From: a virus
Direction: 5' to 3' (one strand)
Virus record (IMG/VR): IMGVR_UViG_3300020207_000104
Coordinates: 1-30,475 of that record
DNA length: 30,475 nucleotides
Shown here: piece after piece, positions 1 to 8,441 of the stretch
How the letters are laid out: the number at the start of each line of letters is the position of its first letter
Numbering within the stretch: the stretch's first letter is position 1
The notes under the pieces: model-generated
What the model was told of the DNA's origin: nothing
What the model saw: only the letters and a program-made list of their open reading frames with translations
Database searches by the model: none
Position numbers and translations under genes: made by a program

Positions 1-351
1 AACTATAGTTGAAGGATCAATATACCTTAATTGTGGTACTTTAAATTGAGCCATGTCAGTGTTCATTACATATTCTTCGAATGTTAAGCCGTCAACCGCT
101 CTATTTTCTGTGTTCTTATAGTAATTGTAGTAACTAAAGGCTCTTTGCCATGGATTTCTAACACAGCAGAAAATAGTATTTCTTCTTATCCTGTGTGGTG
201 TAGGTAACTGGTTAAGCATAAAATGTTTTCCTTGCCATGACTTTGGCTTATACCATTTCCCTTTGCAATTATCAATTAGCCAGTTACTGATACTTGTTCC
301 AGCATTCTTTGGAATGTGGATGAATATTGAATCATCTGTGAGTATAGTCAT
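1..351 (-). CDS. Sulfotransferase-family protein (3' end truncated by window edge)
   Basis: Reading the minus strand from the ATG at 351 gives 117 open codons that run off the left edge. The N-terminus reads FIHIPKNAGTSI, the phosphosulfate-binding loop typical of sulfotransferases that use PAPS. About 50 residues later CCVRNPWQRAFSYY matches the second (3'-phosphate-binding) motif, with the expected R and S. Both motifs are in the right order and spacing for the Sulfotransfer_2 type family, so the fold call is strong; the acceptor is unknown. The start overlaps the stop of gp4 by four bases (ATGA, 348-351), so the two are translationally coupled. A carbohydrate acceptor, perhaps a glycan made by the glycosyltransferase cassette at 20429-25496, is inference only. 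Confidence 0.75.
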   Translation of the reverse strand, partial: MTILTDDSIFIHIPKNAGTSISNWLIDNCKGKWYKPKSWQGKHFMLNQLPTPHRIRRNTIFCCVRNPWQRAFSYYNYYKNTENRAVDGLTFEEYVMNTDMAQFKVPQLRYIDPSTIV

Positions 352-845
352 TTCTTTTTCTTTCTCACTGGTCCTAGCGGCTTAAGTTTTTTTATAGGTT
401 TCAGTGGTTTTGGTTTTATTCCCATTTTTTCTAAATGTTTTTCTGTCCAGATTTGAAATTGCCAGCCTCTGTCTTTAGCAAATTCACTTGCAGCCTTCCA
501 CTTATTTTGATTTTTCACGTATTCTAAACCTTCAGAAAGGTATGCTTTTGTTTTTCTTCCGGGGTAAACAGGAGGTTTTGTTTGTTTTTCAGGTTTCACT
601 TCAACCAGCACAGTTGTGTTGTTAGTGTATGTTATTTTTAAATCCATAAAATATCGGTGATATCTCTTATCAACGTCGTATAAGTATGGTATAACTATTT
701 CTTCTGAGCTCCATGTCTTAATGTTAGGATTTTCATCACACCACTTAAAACACCATTTTTCCCACATAGATCGATAGACTACATTAGAGCTGTCTCCTCT
801 ATATTTCTTCTTATTTTTAACTGTGTATCTTCCTTTATAACTCAT
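348..845 (-). CDS. 4: Head completion nuclease, T4 gp4-like
   Basis: A 165-residue protein of the T4 gp4 (gp50/65) family, which completes DNA-filled heads before tail joining. Visible family signatures are YRSMWE near residue 25, KWCDENP, WSSEEIVIPY near 45-54, HRYFMDL near 63-69 and VEVKP near 80-84. The order E, D, then ExK resembles a PD-(D/E)XK nuclease core, as in TnsA-like enzymes. The C-terminus is a Lys/Pro-rich basic tail. The ATG at 845 (MSYKGRY) is preferred because homologues I recall begin with M-A/S-YKG and a GGA lies just upstream; an in-frame ATG at 854 has no visible ribosome site. It is transcribed away from the baseplate genes and overlaps the sulfotransferase start. Confidence 0.85.
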   Translation of the reverse strand: MSYKGRYTVKNKKKYRGDSSNVVYRSMWEKWCFKWCDENPNIKTWSSEEIVIPYLYDVDKRYHRYFMDLKITYTNNTTVLVEVKPEKQTKPPVYPGRKTKAYLSEGLEYVKNQNKWKAASEFAKDRGWQFQIWTEKHLEKMGIKPKPLKPIKKLKPLGPVRKKKK

Positions 846-853
846 AGGATCCA

Positions 854-861
854 TATAAATA
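854..861 (+). promoter_or_regulatory. T4-type late promoter -10 box (TATAAATA)
   Basis: An exact TATAAATA, the T4-family late promoter consensus recognised by the gp55-type sigma factor, lies 33 bases upstream of the ATG at 895 and points into the baseplate operon. The same box recurs in front of five other genes in this window. Confidence 0.8.
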
Positions 862-876
862 CTGATAAGATTTTTC

Positions 877-884
877 TATTTATT
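877..884 (-). promoter_or_regulatory. Possible divergent late promoter (AATAAATA on minus strand)
   Basis: The minus strand reads AATAAATA here, one mismatch from the late consensus, about 30 bases upstream of the gp4 start at 845. The position fits a late promoter for the gp4/sulfotransferase pair, but with one mismatch in AT-rich DNA this is tentative. Confidence 0.35.
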
Positions 885-894
885 GGAAGTTTAC

Positions 895-1857
895 ATGGCT
901 GAATTACAATTTCCTATCTCAGGACAAGACAAATACAAGGGTCGAATTAGATTTGACGTATGGAGAACCATTCCTCCCACAATAACTCAAAGAGCTCAAA
1001 GAGCTGTAAATGATGCAATATCCAGCGCTGATGCAGCGTTAGGTGGAGGAACACCTATTATAAGCTCAAATGATCCAAATGATCCACGTGGTCCTAATCA
1101 AATTCCATCTTTAGATGATCCAAATGTGGGTATTGGCTCAGGGGCATTTGTTGGCAAATCACAAGAAATAAGAACTGGTAATATGTGTAGCATCTACATG
1201 CCACAGTCAATACAAATTCAAGATGGTGTTCAAATTGAAAACGTAGATTTAGGAGTGTTTGGATCTACACTTGAAGCAGGATTGAAAGCAGGCACCGCAC
1301 CTTTAGAAGCATTAGTTAATTCAGCCGGAGCTACGTTTAGTTCAATTGCAGATTTTTTTAGAGGTAATTTAACACAAGATGCAGCTAGAGCAGCTGCTGC
1401 AAGGCTTTCGGGGATGGTCAGTGATGGTGCTATTAGTGGAGCAGTTAGATCAGCACTTCAAACTACACCAGCACCAAACACTAGAGCAATTTTTAAAGCT
1501 GTAAACATTAGAGAATTTTCTTTTCAATTCACTATGATTCCAAAGACTCAAAGAGAAGCTCAGGAAATTGTCAACATTATTAAATTTTTTAGGACTGAGT
1601 TATATCCTGAAACAATTAAAGCTGGAAATATTCCTGTAGCATATAAGTTTCCAAATAAGTTTGCCATATCAATTGAGTACGATGGTAAGTTAGTGGCAAC
1701 TCAAATATTAAAATCATATTTACGTAATTTTCAAACCAACTATAATCCTTCTTCAATGGCATTTTTTGAAGATGGAAATTTCCAAGAGATTCAGATCGCG
1801 ATGAGTTTCGTAGAATCCAGAACATTGGACAAAGACGATATTGCTGGAGGTTTCTAA
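895..1857 (+). CDS. 48: Baseplate tail-tube cap/initiator protein, gp48/gp54-like
   Basis: A 320-residue structural protein. The C-terminal half carries the pattern I associate with tail tube and tube-initiator proteins of T4-like phages: FSFQFTMIPKTQREA near 210, then FFRTELYP, PNKFAISI, and the ending NFQEIQIAMSFVESRTLDKD. The middle is rich in Ala and Gly, and residues 63-71 (DPRGPNQIP) repeat a motif also found in the gp5 protein. The open frame begins at a TTG at 883, but the ATG at 895 with GGAAG a few bases upstream is the better start. A late promoter lies upstream and the stop overlaps the next start (TAATG). It could be the gp48 or the gp54 equivalent; position next to gp53 and sequence do not separate these firmly. 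Confidence 0.6.
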   Translation: MAELQFPISGQDKYKGRIRFDVWRTIPPTITQRAQRAVNDAISSADAALGGGTPIISSNDPNDPRGPNQIPSLDDPNVGIGSGAFVGKSQEIRTGNMCSIYMPQSIQIQDGVQIENVDLGVFGSTLEAGLKAGTAPLEALVNSAGATFSSIADFFRGNLTQDAARAAAARLSGMVSDGAISGAVRSALQTTPAPNTRAIFKAVNIREFSFQFTMIPKTQREAQEIVNIIKFFRTELYPETIKAGNIPVAYKFPNKFAISIEYDGKLVATQILKSYLRNFQTNYNPSSMAFFEDGNFQEIQIAMSFVESRTLDKDDIAGGF

Positions 1858-2603
1858 TGGCTTATTTTCGAAATTTTCCTATCACTAATTATCAATTCGG
1901 TGATTCAAAAAATATTACTGCTATTCAAGATCTCACCGCATATATTGATATAATTGATAGAGTAAGAGACGATGCTGCATTTTACCAAATGTACACAATC
2001 CTTCCAAAAGAAAGACCTGATTGGCTATCTTTCAAGCTTTATGGTGACACTAGATTCCATTGGACATTTTATTTACTAAATGATAAAGTCCGCCGTCAAG
2101 GCTGGCCTTTAGATTATAATCAAGTAGTAGAAAAGGCAAAGAAAGATTATCCTAACGAAACATTTACATTTGATGAGTTAATGCATGATCAATTTCTTGT
2201 AGGCACTACATTTGAAGGATTAACAAGCGGAGCAACTGGAAAGATTCTAAGAAGAAATCTAGACTTAGGACAAATTACATATGAAAGAACGAGTAGTTCT
2301 AGCTTTACAAGCGGTGGAGAGGTAGTCGTTCAAAAAGATACGTTTGGCAATGTCACGAATAGTGGAAATGGTACATCATTTGTAAAAGAATATCTTGCAG
2401 CTCATCATTATGAAAATGCTGATAAAGAAACAGTAGACATTGATCCATTAATTGGACCAGGTGTTCTTTTAACAGAAATTACATACTTGGACAGATATGA
2501 ACGAGCTAATGACGAGCTAAAAGAAATTAAAGTACTTAGACCAAATGTAATTAATGATATTGACCAAGCATTCCAAGAAGCATTAACAGGTACTGATGGA
2601 TGA
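1857..2603 (+). CDS. 53: Baseplate wedge protein gp53
   Basis: A 248-residue homologue of T4 gp53, which locks the baseplate wedges together around the hub. Family features are the N-terminal FRNFPITNYQF, a helical stretch ending in YTILPKERPDWLSFKLYGD (about 46-64), HWTFYLLNDK and GWPLDY (81-87), and a C-terminal helix ELKEIKVLRPNVINDIDQAF. T4 gp53 is about 196 residues; the extra length is largely an inserted small beta-rich module at about residues 114-160 (GTTFEGLTSGATGKI onward), similar in pattern to a segment of gp8. The start overlaps the upstream stop and its own stop overlaps the next start (ATGA), so translation is coupled. Confidence 0.85.
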   Translation: MAYFRNFPITNYQFGDSKNITAIQDLTAYIDIIDRVRDDAAFYQMYTILPKERPDWLSFKLYGDTRFHWTFYLLNDKVRRQGWPLDYNQVVEKAKKDYPNETFTFDELMHDQFLVGTTFEGLTSGATGKILRRNLDLGQITYERTSSSSFTSGGEVVVQKDTFGNVTNSGNGTSFVKEYLAAHHYENADKETVDIDPLIGPGVLLTEITYLDRYERANDELKEIKVLRPNVINDIDQAFQEALTGTDG

Positions 2604-3907
2604 GCGAAGCAACACCCTTTGATTTTGAAATCGTTAGTGCTGTTGTGTCTGCAAACAGAATGTCTTTTGTAGTAGACTTAGCACGTGTCATTTCAGAAAT
2701 TAATATATTTGAACATGTCGATAAACCATTCTTAACTGGAAACATTTTGTTCAATGACAATGCCGGTCTCTATAATGAGGTAAACTGGCAAGGAACAGAA
2801 ACACTTTCACTTACTATCCGCACTGATCAATCTGGTGATTTTACTATCAATCGTAATTTTCGAATTACGAATGTCAAGCAATCAATAAAATCTAATGATA
2901 ATAACGAAACGTTCTTGATGGAATTTATTGATGAGTATGCTTGGTTATCATCAACTATCAATGTTAATAAAGCATATCAAGGTAAGTGTAAAGATATAAT
3001 TACCGGCATTGTAACCGATACCCTTGGCATAGAAGTTATGAGTCAAAATAAACCTGATGCGTACAAAGACATGCGAGTCTTAGTTCCTAATATGTCTCCA
3101 CTTCAAGCAGCAATGTGGATAAAGGATAGAGCACGTGATGTATACGGATCTCCATATTTTCTTTATGCATCGATTGCTGATGAAAGATTACGATATATTG
3201 ACTTAGAAACAATTCTTTCTCTTGGACCACTTAATAAAGGTCGAGACTACATATTTGCTCAACCATTTGGTTCACAAAGTCCAAAAATGGATTTCGAAGA
3301 TCAGTGCTTTATTATACAAACTTATAGACAACCTGAATCCGAGAACCTACTTAGGTTATCAAATCAAGGGTATGTTGGTGCTGAATGGGAATTTGTAGAT
3401 CCTATCAAAGCTAATTCATATAAAATTAAGCATGATATTCAAAAATCATTTAGCAGTATGGTGACAAGAGGCGTATTTCCATCAACACAAAACGTACCAG
3501 TATATGATAATTCCTCAGGCTTACATACCTCAACTGCTAGACATATAACACAACTTGCTGGTAGTCGGACATATATTGGAGCAAATAATATTTATGAAGC
3601 TGAAAACAGCATGGAGCACCAAGAAAAAGTTACATCAAAAGCGTTAAGAAATTTTCTCTTAAAAAGTCCAGTAGACATAAACGTACCAGGCAAAAATTTC
3701 TTCTTAAGAAGAAAAAATATGACAATTGGTAACACAATAAATGTGATGTTTCAAATTAATGATGATACTGATGGTGGAAATGTTGTAGACTATAAGAGAT
3801 CAGGTCAATACATGGTGTATTCAGCAAGACATGTGTTCACGGCAAATAGATACACTGTAAACTTAACTTGTGCTAAACTAGCCACAGGTTCTAAACGTGG
3901 AGTATAA
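2600..3907 (+). CDS. 27: Baseplate hub protein, gp27-like
   Basis: A 435-residue protein placed between gp53 and gp5, where a hub protein that holds the gp5 spike is expected. The N-terminal region (FDFEIVSAVVSANRMSFVV, then SEINIFEHVDKPFLTGNILF) looks like the first beta-barrel of gp27/gpD-type hubs. The centre has CKDIITGIVTDTLGIEV and MSPLQAAMWIKDRA, a helical pattern also common in such hubs. The C-terminus (NMTIGNTINVMF ... YMVYSARHVFT) is a likely second barrel. T4 gp27 has 391 residues. Direct motif identity to T4 gp27 is weak, so the name rests on position, length and pattern. The start shares ATGA with the gp53 stop. Confidence 0.65.
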   Translation: MSEATPFDFEIVSAVVSANRMSFVVDLARVISEINIFEHVDKPFLTGNILFNDNAGLYNEVNWQGTETLSLTIRTDQSGDFTINRNFRITNVKQSIKSNDNNETFLMEFIDEYAWLSSTINVNKAYQGKCKDIITGIVTDTLGIEVMSQNKPDAYKDMRVLVPNMSPLQAAMWIKDRARDVYGSPYFLYASIADERLRYIDLETILSLGPLNKGRDYIFAQPFGSQSPKMDFEDQCFIIQTYRQPESENLLRLSNQGYVGAEWEFVDPIKANSYKIKHDIQKSFSSMVTRGVFPSTQNVPVYDNSSGLHTSTARHITQLAGSRTYIGANNIYEAENSMEHQEKVTSKALRNFLLKSPVDINVPGKNFFLRRKNMTIGNTINVMFQINDDTDGGNVVDYKRSGQYMVYSARHVFTANRYTVNLTCAKLATGSKRGV

Positions 3908-3909
3908 CT

Positions 3910-4854
3910 ATGAGTTTGTTGGATGATAGAATTCCTAAAATTATAGAAAATCACCACTATGGTGATGAAACAAGATGGTGGCTAGGGAAATGTGTAAATA
4001 ATCGAGATCCAGATAAATTAGGAAGAGTTCAAGTTAGAATTTTTGGTATACACTCCGGAAGTCAAGCCGACATGCCTACATCAGTCCTACCTTGGGCACA
4101 GTGTCTAACTCCAAGCACAGAAGGTGGAGTGTCTGGAAAAGGAAGATATTCAAAAATATTACCTGGTGCTGAAGTGTTTGGAATAATGCTTGATGGTAAA
4201 AATTCACAGTGTCCACTTGTACTTGGTACGTTACACTATAAAGAAAATGGATCAGGCCGAGTACCAAAACATTCAAATGCTGGCCGACAGGATAGAGTCT
4301 ATGATCCAAGAGGTCCACATCAAATACCGGGTTACGATAGCGGTATACCAAATGGTGAAATAGATACTGCACTATCAGGTGGCACAAATGCTGAAAAGAT
4401 TTTTAACTTCTTTACAGCTCAAGGATTTCAACCGAATCAAGCTGCAGCATTTGTTGGCAATTTCTATGCTGAATCGAACTTAGATCCTAAAGCTCTAAAT
4501 CCTAATGACAAGGGAAAGCCTGCGTTTGGATTAGCTCAATGGAGAGGTAGTCGTTATGATGACCTAATAACATATTCTGAAGAGGTTGGATTGCCCCCTG
4601 ACTCACTTACAACTCAACTTAATTTCGTTATGCATGAATTAAATACAACCGAAAGCCAAGCGCATGGTAAAATAAGAGCGAGCGGATCAGTTGGAGATGC
4701 TACGACTGTAGTAAGTAGATATTATGAAAGACCTGAATTTACATTAACAAATGGCGCATATAATAGTCCAAGCTTACCTACTCGTCAAAATGTAGCAATG
4801 GATGCATATAACAGATTTGCTTCGAATGGAGTAGCAGTTGGTGGAGGTAACTAA
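3910..4854 (+). CDS. 5: gp5-like hub protein: OB-fold domain plus phage tail lysozyme
   Basis: A 314-residue two-domain protein. Residues 22-110 form the gp5 N-terminal OB-fold that docks on the hub (WWLGKCVNNRDPDKLGRVQV, FGIHS, LPWAQ, LPGAEV). Residues 160-305 match the phage tail lysozyme family (Phage_lysozyme2): NAEKIFNFF, AAAFVGNFYAESNLDP with E188 the likely catalytic acid, then PAFGLAQW at 204-211. The lysozyme cuts peptidoglycan glycan strands as the spike crosses the cell wall. Unlike T4 gp5, there is no C-terminal beta-helix; it is encoded separately at 6423. The linker has DPRGPHQIP (132-140), shared with the tube-cap protein. GGAG lies about eight bases before the start, and the stop overlaps the next start (TAATG). 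Confidence 0.85.
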   Translation: MSLLDDRIPKIIENHHYGDETRWWLGKCVNNRDPDKLGRVQVRIFGIHSGSQADMPTSVLPWAQCLTPSTEGGVSGKGRYSKILPGAEVFGIMLDGKNSQCPLVLGTLHYKENGSGRVPKHSNAGRQDRVYDPRGPHQIPGYDSGIPNGEIDTALSGGTNAEKIFNFFTAQGFQPNQAAAFVGNFYAESNLDPKALNPNDKGKPAFGLAQWRGSRYDDLITYSEEVGLPPDSLTTQLNFVMHELNTTESQAHGKIRASGSVGDATTVVSRYYERPEFTLTNGAYNSPSLPTRQNVAMDAYNRFASNGVAVGGGN

Positions 4855-6413
4855 TGAGCGTGAACGTACAAATTTCTTTACCATCACTAAATGAAGTTCT
4901 TGGAAATATTCCAGCATTTTCACAGTTACAAAAAGTAGAAAGTGAAATACAGAATGCTGCAAATCAATTTAGCTCAGCACTACAACGAGGAATGGTCTTA
5001 GGTAGGTCAAGAACTACTATCAATGGGCTAGAATCTCTTACTTCAAATGTAGATTTAACGAACACAGGCCTAGGCATTAACGTCGCAGCCGAGTTCAATT
5101 TTGGAGTAGTGCGTATTAGAGCATCAATGCCAGGATTCTCAAATATTCTAATCAATACACAAAATTTTTCTGCTGATTTGAGATTAGTTACTGGAAGAAC
5201 AACTTTTCCAACATCATTTGAACCAAATGAAATCGTTATTGCAAGCACTTCAAGAGCAATCAAATCGAATGTTCACAACATTACAGGCAAAACGCCTAAC
5301 TATGACAAAATCGTTGCAGATACCATAGATCCACAATACAGTTCATCTGCAGCAGCTGCATACAATGCAGTTAACACTACAACAGGTGCATTAACTGAAA
5401 TCGTAAATTCGGTTTCATCATCTGTGAGTGGCTTATCATCAACCATTTCGACTTCGCTTGGTGATGTATCCGTTACATATGGTAAGCTCGATAATGCTGC
5501 ATTACAAGTCGATAACTATATCGAAAGAGAAATCCGTTCATTGACAAGCAATACAATACCAGAAGAAGATGTTAGATTCGCTACACAAGCAATTGCAGAT
5601 GGTCGGCCAGAAGTTGCAGTTCAGATTATGCAGCCGTACTCTACAGTTGACTTTGCAAAGCTAGAAGAAGACGTTCATGCTGTGCCATCATCTCCAACAA
5701 GTCAAATCGGTACTCCATCTGGTACACAAACGACTGTATTAGGTGGTGGTCTTGGTACATCAACTCACACACCAAAAGTCATTGGTGGTGAAACTGCGGG
5801 ATGGCAAGGTCGGTCTACACCTTCAAACTGGTCAGGATTCAACGAAGTTAATTCAATTGAAGAATTGATTGCAGAATTTCTTCAGTGCAAAAGACCAATC
5901 ACAGAGTTCGTTGTTCATTGGACAGCTCACTACCTCGATTCAGAAGGAGTGGGAGCTGCACGTGTTCACCAAGATATGATTAGTCGAACAGATATTCAGT
6001 TTGCAGGACTAGGATATCACTACATTATCAAGAGAGATGGTACAATCGAAAGAGGTAGACCGCTTGGAATTCAAGGAGCACATGCTGCTGCTGGAGGACA
6101 TAATAAGCATTCAATAGGAATATCTTTCGTTGCAGGATATAATTGTACGAGTGGTACACCGAATCCGAATAAGTTCATTAGTGCAGATTCAATTACGAGT
6201 CCTCAGTTTGCGGCATTCGATGACTGGTGTAGAGCATTCTATCAAGTGTTTCCAGCTGGTCAAGGATTCGGTCATAATGACACTGATCCGAATCGAAAAG
6301 TCGATCCGGGATTCAATGTACCTGAATATTTAGAGACAAAATTTGGCAAAAGAAATGTGATCGCCGCGGCACAAGGTCCGCTTTCACCTGAACAACTGAC
6401 AGCAATAGTATAG
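4854..6413 (+). CDS. Baseplate hub-associated N-acetylmuramoyl-L-alanine amidase
   Basis: A 519-residue protein lying between the two halves of the gp5 spike. Residues 1-230 have no domain I recognise; they are rich in Ser, Thr, Ala and Asn, with a low-complexity stretch at 160-215. Residues 280-325 are a Gly/Ser/Thr linker. Residues 345-500 form a type 2 amidase (T7 lysozyme/PGRP fold): FVVHWTA with H355, GLGYHYII at 386-392, DGTIERGRP, H410, GHNKHSIGI, then GHNDTDP with H474 and DPGF with D484. H355, H474 and D484 are the probable zinc ligands, with Asp instead of the Cys used by T7 lysozyme. It probably cleaves peptide stems during entry, next to the lysozyme of the preceding gene. A release role is less likely given its place in the hub operon. 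Confidence 0.8.
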   Translation: MSVNVQISLPSLNEVLGNIPAFSQLQKVESEIQNAANQFSSALQRGMVLGRSRTTINGLESLTSNVDLTNTGLGINVAAEFNFGVVRIRASMPGFSNILINTQNFSADLRLVTGRTTFPTSFEPNEIVIASTSRAIKSNVHNITGKTPNYDKIVADTIDPQYSSSAAAAYNAVNTTTGALTEIVNSVSSSVSGLSSTISTSLGDVSVTYGKLDNAALQVDNYIEREIRSLTSNTIPEEDVRFATQAIADGRPEVAVQIMQPYSTVDFAKLEEDVHAVPSSPTSQIGTPSGTQTTVLGGGLGTSTHTPKVIGGETAGWQGRSTPSNWSGFNEVNSIEELIAEFLQCKRPITEFVVHWTAHYLDSEGVGAARVHQDMISRTDIQFAGLGYHYIIKRDGTIERGRPLGIQGAHAAAGGHNKHSIGISFVAGYNCTSGTPNPNKFISADSITSPQFAAFDDWCRAFYQVFPAGQGFGHNDTDPNRKVDPGFNVPEYLETKFGKRNVIAAAQGPLSPEQLTAIV

Positions 6414-6422
6414 GATAAGAAA

Positions 6423-8441
6423 ATGACAACCGAAAAAGATGACTTACAGGACAGAATTGCTGCTCAAGGACAAGGAAAAGTCAACTCAGATGGCCGTACA
6501 TCAGACGCCTGGGGTGATGCAAGTGGTATATATCCTCAATATGGACCAAACGAATCAGGTGTCAATCGTGCTGCACGTGGCGAAAAAATCAATAATCTGG
6601 ATGTCAAAACCACTGTTCCAAACGTAGAGCATAATATCACACAAGATGTTGCATCAATATATCCAAAGTCAGATGTCAACGAGTCAGAAACAGGACACGT
6701 CATTGAGATTAATGATACACCCGGTGGCGAAAGAATTCTCATACATCATAACACTGGCGCAGGGTTCGATATTCGTCCTGATGGTACAATCGTCATCAAT
6801 TCAAAGAACAATAACGTCGAATCAACGGACGGAAACAAGTATATGGCAATCGGCGGAGATGGTAAAATCACTGTCTTCGGTAACCTCGATCTTGATGTTC
6901 GCGGAGATATGAGTGTCAAGGTTGGTGGAAATCTCAATTGGAGAGTCAATGGATCGATCGTTGGAAGCCTCGTTGGCTCAATGATTTCTCGCATATCGGG
7001 ATCAGTTCGGAGAGTCATCACAAAAAATCTTCAAGATCAGGTTCTGGGTAATATCTTCAGCCTCGGTCTTGGTGGGCTTACAAGCTATGTCAAAGGCGAT
7101 TACAAAGTCGTCAATCACGGTGCGATGTCACTCTTCTCAAAAACAAAAACAAGAATCTCATCAGAAGAAGAACTCGACGTTGCATCAAACAATATCAATA
7201 TCGGAGCAAGAGATCTCACAGCAATCGGAGATACCGGCACAATCGGCGGACAGAACATTATTTACTATGGCTACAATGGCCATTTCCAAAAATCTCTCTA
7301 TGCAGAATCGATGTCAGCAGATACCTTTCATGGAGATCTTACAGGTACAGCAACTGGAGCAGTTCGAGCAGGAACTGCATCTTTCGGCGCTTCTCATGGT
7401 GGATCCGTTACAAATACTGCTCTTGATACAAAAGCTACTGTCCTTCCGACTGGTGCATTAATGAACGATTTCCTTGATAATTCAGAAGCAGGTATCACAA
7501 AAATTAATATCGATCCAGATGGATCTCTTGCAGAAGGTATCGATGGTACAAAACTCAATGGAGGAGTTACAGATAGAGAACTCACGACAGAAGAAACAAG
7601 AGCAAGACTACGGAATCCAAACCATCTCGCTAATACAGACTTCTATACGAGTCAAGTAGCTGCAGGTAACCTCGCACCTAATTTTGCCAACTCATCTCCT
7701 TCGTCCATAGGGAGAGTCATCGCTACTACTGATAATACCTATACAGGTGAAAACCCTATTGGCCAATTGCCAGAAGATGGATTCCGTGGTACCACATTCT
7801 CTCAGACAGAATCAGCAGGCCAAGCCCGTAATCTTACGATACAGGTAGAAGGACGGTATAACCCTAGTCGTTGGACTTCTATTATACCGAATACACCACT
7901 ATCGAATAAGCTTACTCTGGCCAACTTCCTTGGTGGATATGGAGATGTAGCGAATATAAACCATATTACAGACCTTGAAGAAAGAAGACAGATTCTTCGA
8001 AACCTCTTGCCCCATACAGGATTTGTTAATCTATTCAACACCTTAAAGAGTATGGCAGGACACAATCTAGTAATCACAGAAGGGCTGTACCGACCTAGCG
8101 AGACTGAGACAATAGATCCAGATTCTATATTAGATCTAAGGCAGACTGGTAGAGCGGTTGCTTATGAAGTACATAACAATACAACAGGATTACTATCACC
8201 AGAGAAATTATTTGATTTTGCTCGATTAGTCAAGAATGCAAGTCAGTTTAATGAACTCTCGCTTAGATATGATACATTCGATCCAAGTGGCAACCAACAT
8301 GTTTCTCTTATAATAACGACACCTGTTATACCAGAGGATTTGTCAGCAAGATTCGAACAGAAGCTATCGACATACTATAACGAGGTACTACAGTCAGCCA
8401 CATCGTTAGTCGAAATGAGACCTGCAGTAGGGGGCTTTTAA
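6423..8441 (+). CDS. gp5 C-terminal spike protein (beta-helix) with degenerate M15-like domain
   Basis: A 672-residue protein carrying the spike part of gp5/VgrG. Residues 91-127 match the start of the gp5 C-terminal needle (GHVIEINDTPGGERILIHH, GFDIRPDG), and 140-265 form short repeated beta strands (GNLDLDVRGDMSVKVGGN, then NGSIVGSLVGSM) expected of a triple-stranded beta-helix. Residues 545-632 resemble a hedgehog/DD-peptidase M15 domain: ITEGLYRPS, then LRQTGRAVAYEV where the family has H..GRA.D, and QHVSLI near the end. The first zinc His and the Asp are replaced (Q574 and Y581/E582), so it is probably not catalytic. The 330-540 segment is unassigned. Codon use in the first two thirds favours C-ending codons, unlike most neighbours. 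AGGAT precedes the ATG. Confidence 0.75.
   Translation: MTTEKDDLQDRIAAQGQGKVNSDGRTSDAWGDASGIYPQYGPNESGVNRAARGEKINNLDVKTTVPNVEHNITQDVASIYPKSDVNESETGHVIEINDTPGGERILIHHNTGAGFDIRPDGTIVINSKNNNVESTDGNKYMAIGGDGKITVFGNLDLDVRGDMSVKVGGNLNWRVNGSIVGSLVGSMISRISGSVRRVITKNLQDQVLGNIFSLGLGGLTSYVKGDYKVVNHGAMSLFSKTKTRISSEEELDVASNNINIGARDLTAIGDTGTIGGQNIIYYGYNGHFQKSLYAESMSADTFHGDLTGTATGAVRAGTASFGASHGGSVTNTALDTKATVLPTGALMNDFLDNSEAGITKINIDPDGSLAEGIDGTKLNGGVTDRELTTEETRARLRNPNHLANTDFYTSQVAAGNLAPNFANSSPSSIGRVIATTDNTYTGENPIGQLPEDGFRGTTFSQTESAGQARNLTIQVEGRYNPSRWTSIIPNTPLSNKLTLANFLGGYGDVANINHITDLEERRQILRNLLPHTGFVNLFNTLKSMAGHNLVITEGLYRPSETETIDPDSILDLRQTGRAVAYEVHNNTTGLLSPEKLFDFARLVKNASQFNELSLRYDTFDPSGNQHVSLIITTPVIPEDLSARFEQKLSTYYNEVLQSATSLVEMRPAVGGF

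Noticed and set aside
883-894. TTG at 883 as the start of the tube-cap protein
   Set aside because: The ATG at 895 has a GGAAG at suitable spacing and the extra four residues add nothing recognisable.
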